DNA of 64,000 nucleotides, taken from positions 62,001 through 126,000 of the forward strand of contig JAEUVB010000008.1 of NCBI GenBank assembly GCA_016786845.1, in the 5' to 3' direction. Below are positions 60,955-64,000 of this stretch, in pieces. Under the pieces are notes generated by a model. That model was not told where the DNA came from. It saw only the letters and a program-made list of their open reading frames with translations, and did not search any database. How positions within the stretch are numbered: position 1 is the stretch's first letter; every line of letters starts with the position of its first letter. Made by a program: the position numbers and the translations under genes. The DNA is from Chitinophagaceae bacterium (GTDB taxonomy: Bacteria; Bacteroidota; Bacteroidia; Chitinophagales; Chitinophagaceae).

Positions 60955-61497
60955 TTATTTGAAACGAAAGCCATTCAGAAAAAGATCCAGGGCATTTTGA
61001 TTCGGATATTCTCGAGGACCGTAGACCATCATAACGGCCATGATGGAACCATTGGTCCAACCCTTTACCACCCATGAATCATCTTCACTGTCTTCCCAAT
61101 AATCCAATACACCTATAGCGTCCGGTGCATCTTTCAAAATATGTCCTTTCCCGTATCCGGTTGTGTTCGTGATGTTGAAACTCGTTTGTAAATAATCCAA
61201 ATAGGCAATTAACAGATCTTCCATTTCTGTACGAGTGCCGGATATTTTCTCTTTCAGCTTAACCACGATCAAACTGTAATGAAACTCACCCGAAGAGAAA
61301 TCTCCGGTATAGAGTTTTGAACTATCGGGAGAATAACTGATATCAAAGTTTTTAGGAGTTTGATCATCCGGCAGATAGGCAAAGCAACCGGAATTGCCCA
61401 CGGGTTTTTTCACGAAGCGGGGTGGGGTGAAGGTTTCCTGTGCTAAAACGCCTGCATGAACCATCATCAACAAGAATAGGATAAAATATGTTTTCAT
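60955..61497 (-). CDS. secreted protein of unknown function
   Basis: 180 residues. Signal peptide MKTYFILFLLMMVHAGVLAQ. The mature domain has FVKKPVGNSGCFAYLPDD, FHYSLIVVKLKE and GWTNGSIMAVMMVYGPREYPNQNALDLFLNGFRF, an alpha/beta pattern I cannot assign. Unlinked to obvious partners. Confidence 0.65.
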   Translation of the reverse strand: MKTYFILFLLMMVHAGVLAQETFTPPRFVKKPVGNSGCFAYLPDDQTPKNFDISYSPDSSKLYTGDFSSGEFHYSLIVVKLKEKISGTRTEMEDLLIAYLDYLQTSFNITNTTGYGKGHILKDAPDAIGVLDYWEDSEDDSWVVKGWTNGSIMAVMMVYGPREYPNQNALDLFLNGFRFK

Positions 61498-61590
61498 CAG
61501 AAAGAGTTCAAATGGTTTTTAATATTGGTATAGAACATATAAGTCGGTCACTGCATCTTTTCAAAATGATTTCCCATTTCAATGAAGATT

Positions 61591-61675
61591 TGGGCGGCAG
61601 ACACGCTTTCCGCTACAAGTCCTCCCTCCTCCTGCGTCGTCACTGCGGGCTTTCCGCTTCAATCGTTGCCGCGGT
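61591..61675 (+). repeat. REP-like dispersed element, diverged copy C
   Basis: Contains GCTTTCCGCTACAAGTCC and CGGGCTTTCCGCTTCAATC, matching blocks of copy A (read in the orientation of copy B), but the outer GTGCCCC and CCCTCAC blocks are degenerate. It fills most of the gap between the secreted protein gene and the M16 peptidase stop. Confidence 0.55.
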
Positions 61676-61713
61676 GTAAACAACATCATTGATTTTCGGT
61701 CCTATGTCAGTAC

Positions 61714-64000
61714 TTAATATCCGAAAATTTCCTCTAGACTTAACTTCTTCACGGGTCCAAATTTCTTTAGTTCCGTCCAATTCATTTTTGCATCACTGCC
61801 TACAACGGTGAGGGTATAAGGTTTCCCGGAGATATTTTTTTTGTAGAAATTCTGAATATCCGCAAATGAAAAGGCATCAACTTGTTTGTACAGTTTTTCA
61901 TTCATGTCATAGTTGATCCCTTTCTTCTGAGCATTGAGATAGCTGAAGAGGATACCTGTTTTAGTCGTACGCGTTGTTGAAATCGTATTTCTGATACCGG
62001 CTTTACTTTGTGTAAATAATTTTTCAGATTCCGGCAGATTGGTCAGCAATTCTTGCATACCGGCAATAGCTTCTTTCATTTTATCGGCCTGGCAACCTAC
62101 ATAGGCACTGACTGAAAACGGATCTCCTTTCTTCTGTGGTGTAGCGTACGCAGCATAGGTAGAATAGGCGAGTGCTTTGGATTCGCGTATTTCCTGAAAT
62201 ACTATACCACTCATGTTGCCGCCAAAATATTCATTGAACATACTGATGGTCGGCACAACTTCCGGATTGTATACATCCCCATTGCGGAACCATTGAATTT
62301 CTGCTTGAACCATGTCATAATCCGCAAATAAAACTTCATTGCTGGCAGTCTGGTTGAAGGTATATGGTTTGGCTTCCGGAGTTGGGGTAAATTTAGCCGG
62401 AAGGGTATGCATGCGTCCGAGGATACGCGTGATCTCATTGGCAGACTCAGGGCCATAATACAGTACTTTATGGTTATAAGAAGTGAGGCTGTGAAGAATA
62501 TCAATGAGGTCCTTCGGTTGAATTTTATCCAGTTCGTCATTGCTCAATTCATTGTTGAACGGATTGTACGGACCATATTGAGCGTAGTAGCGTAGTCCGC
62601 TACGGATCATGTTTTTGTTCAATTTAGCATCGCTGCGTTTTTTCTTTTCTCCGGCGATCATTTCTTTCAAAGCTTCTTCATTGGGTTGGCAATTGGCCAG
62701 CAATTCTTCAAATAACATGAGTGCCTTCAGGTAATTGTCTTGCAGGCCACTGAGGTAAACATAACTTTCTTCCTCTCCGGCACTGACACCGAAATCACAA
62801 GCCAGGGAATAAAACATCTGACTGATTTCGTCGGCAGAATATTTATCGGTACCGAGGTATTGAAGGTAGTCCATCGCAATGGGGAATAACTTGTTGTGCA
62901 GAGACCCTGTTTCGATATAATAATATTGGGTAAATAATGGATTGGTGGTATTCGGTACGCGCAACAAAGGAACATTATTCGTTGAGGTTGTTACAGTAGC
63001 TCGTTCAATATCTTTATCATAGTTGACAAATACAGGGGCTACCGGTTCCGCTTTCATATTGGCCACACTTTTCACGAAATCACTTTGTGCATCGCGATTT
63101 ACACTCACCGGGGTAATGGCAGGTTTATCCACTTTTTTCACATTTTCATCTTTGCCGATTCGTTTGTAAATGCAGACATAATTATTATTCAACCATTTCT
63201 TTGTGAATGCTTGTATATCGGCTTTTGTAATTTTGCTCATCTCGTCCAATTGAGCTACTGTTTTATCCCAACCTACTTCGGAGGTAAAAGATTCGAGCAA
63301 ACCGAAGGCCCGGCCACCATTATTTTCACGTTGCTGGATTAAACTTTTGCGATAATTGTTGACGATGGCAGTGATCAACCCCTGATCGAAGTTGCCGCTT
63401 TTAAGTAATTCGATTTGTCCGAGCATGAGTGCCCTTACCTCTTCCAGTTTTTGTCCTTCTTTCGCTTTACCTTCCATGAATAATACACTGTAATCCTTTA
63501 GCGTATAGGCGCCGGCGCTGGCTTCTAACACAGTTTGTTTTTTAACTAAATTCAAATCCATTAAACCGGCATTGCCATTGGAAAGAATACTGCTCATTAG
63601 ATTCAACAACATGGCTTCTTTACTGCTGGCGCCGGGGAAGCGAAATGCGAGATCAACATATTCTGCATCCGGTCCATAAACTGTTCCTTCAATGGGCGAG
63701 GTGATTTCAGGTTCAGGCTTGAATGTATAGGCCGGAACCGGTTTAGGCTTCATGTACGAAAAAGACTTATCTATCTTAGCGATCAACTGATCCGGATCAA
63801 AATCTCCGGCCATGATGACGCACATATTATTGGGCACATAATTCTTATAAAAATAATTTCTGATTTCTTTCAGGGATGGGTTTTTCAAATGCTCTATGGT
63901 ACCGATGGTTGTTTGCAATCCATAATTATGGTTTTTGAATAATTTTTCAAACAGCATTTCAAATACTTTATTATCATCGGCATCCAGGCCACGGTTTTTT
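61714..64000 (-). CDS. M16 family zinc peptidase, N-terminal part outside the window
   Basis: The frame is open to the window edge (codons KNRGLDADDNKVFE lead into the visible part), so at least 762 residues of a larger two-half protein are seen. The catalytic HxxEH of the first M16 domain must lie upstream, outside. Visible: YFYKNYVPNNMCVIMAGDFDPDQLIAKI, the end of the first half. A second M16-type half begins near FVNYDKDIERATVTTSTNN and ends with ALAYSTYAAYATPQKKGDPFSVSAYVGCQADK and LTVVGSDAKMNW. A secreted or periplasmic insulinase-like peptidase is inferred from family; the signal peptide is not visible. Confidence 0.88.
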   Translation of the reverse strand, partial: KNRGLDADDNKVFEMLFEKLFKNHNYGLQTTIGTIEHLKNPSLKEIRNYFYKNYVPNNMCVIMAGDFDPDQLIAKIDKSFSYMKPKPVPAYTFKPEPEITSPIEGTVYGPDAEYVDLAFRFPGASSKEAMLLNLMSSILSNGNAGLMDLNLVKKQTVLEASAGAYTLKDYSVLFMEGKAKEGQKLEEVRALMLGQIELLKSGNFDQGLITAIVNNYRKSLIQQRENNGGRAFGLLESFTSEVGWDKTVAQLDEMSKITKADIQAFTKKWLNNNYVCIYKRIGKDENVKKVDKPAITPVSVNRDAQSDFVKSVANMKAEPVAPVFVNYDKDIERATVTTSTNNVPLLRVPNTTNPLFTQYYYIETGSLHNKLFPIAMDYLQYLGTDKYSADEISQMFYSLACDFGVSAGEEESYVYLSGLQDNYLKALMLFEELLANCQPNEEALKEMIAGEKKKRSDAKLNKNMIRSGLRYYAQYGPYNPFNNELSNDELDKIQPKDLIDILHSLTSYNHKVLYYGPESANEITRILGRMHTLPAKFTPTPEAKPYTFNQTASNEVLFADYDMVQAEIQWFRNGDVYNPEVVPTISMFNEYFGGNMSGIVFQEIRESKALAYSTYAAYATPQKKGDPFSVSAYVGCQADKMKEAIAGMQELLTNLPESEKLFTQSKAGIRNTISTTRTTKTGILFSYLNAQKKGINYDMNEKLYKQVDAFSFADIQNFYKKNISGKPYTLTVVGSDAKMNWTELKKFGPVKKLSLEEIFGY

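Overview
The window is a chromosomal segment of a Bacteroidota bacterium, most likely in the Chitinophagales/Sphingobacteriales range; the genus cannot be read from it. Support for this: the -7 promoter consensus TAnnTTTG occurs upstream of about twenty genes, start codons mostly lack a Shine-Dalgarno sequence, there is a type IX secretion (T9SS) C-terminal sorting domain with GEVED repeats, many DUF families typical of the phylum are present (DUF5683, DUF3078, DUF4412, DUF5777, DUF922), and the gene order parA-parB-DUF5683-dapB is characteristic. There is no prophage, insertion sequence, integrase or CRISPR array.

Layout. 0-3 kb: parA, parB, DUF5683 and the 5' part of dapB, all on the minus strand. 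3-6 kb: a poorly coding stretch, then a sigma factor overlapping an anti-sigma-like membrane protein that carries a periplasmic trypsin-like domain, then an Ala/Pro/Glu lipoprotein. 6-7.3 kb: ribosomal operon rpsF-rpsR-rplI. 7.4-14.4 kb: a giant T9SS cargo protein, an OmpA/TSP3 outer-membrane protein, a class III PHA synthase and a secreted CarboxypepD_reg-like protein. 14.5-21 kb (minus): leuS, pdhA, DUF3078, mscL, PPK2. 22-25 kb: a four-gene unit with cytochrome c-like lipoproteins (one interrupted at a heme cysteine), YceI and a DUF5777 barrel, followed by a 21-bp tandem array. 25-38 kb: housekeeping genes (glyS, pyrE, NUDIX, radC, UPF0173, M20 dipeptidase, CCA-adding enzyme, miaA) with small secreted proteins. 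38-42 kb: a methyltransferase, a HEAT protein and a second 21-bp array inside a 205-codon ORF that has its own promoter and a 20-bp palindrome. 42-46 kb: recF, an HI0933-like flavoprotein, rocD.

46-55 kb is the most distinctive region: one compact minus-strand nitric-oxide operon, norC-norB-ric-norQ-norD-tpl-norC2-norB2, behind an NsrR-like Rrf2 regulator. The first NorB keeps every expected heme and FeB ligand. The second NorB is a divergent paralogue in which the helix VI FeB histidine is Asn, the catalytic glutamates are Val and Asn, and one low-spin heme ligand position is Met. Between the accessory genes and this second pair sits a beta-eliminating lyase whose specificity residues match tyrosine phenol-lyase rather than tryptophanase. 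The divergent oxidase pair plus the embedded lyase is my best candidate for an undescribed system.

55-64 kb: a repeat block and hairpin beside tRNA-Glu, then gapA, a nested inverted-repeat element, a helical secreted protein, pgk, a DUF4139 protein and an M16 peptidase that runs off the right edge. Dispersed REP-like elements lie at about 17.3, 34.0, 38.2 and 61.6 kb. Several genes (leuS, glyS, pyrE, rocD, DUF922) have the -7 element only 4-6 nt before the start codon, which predicts leaderless or nearly leaderless mRNAs.
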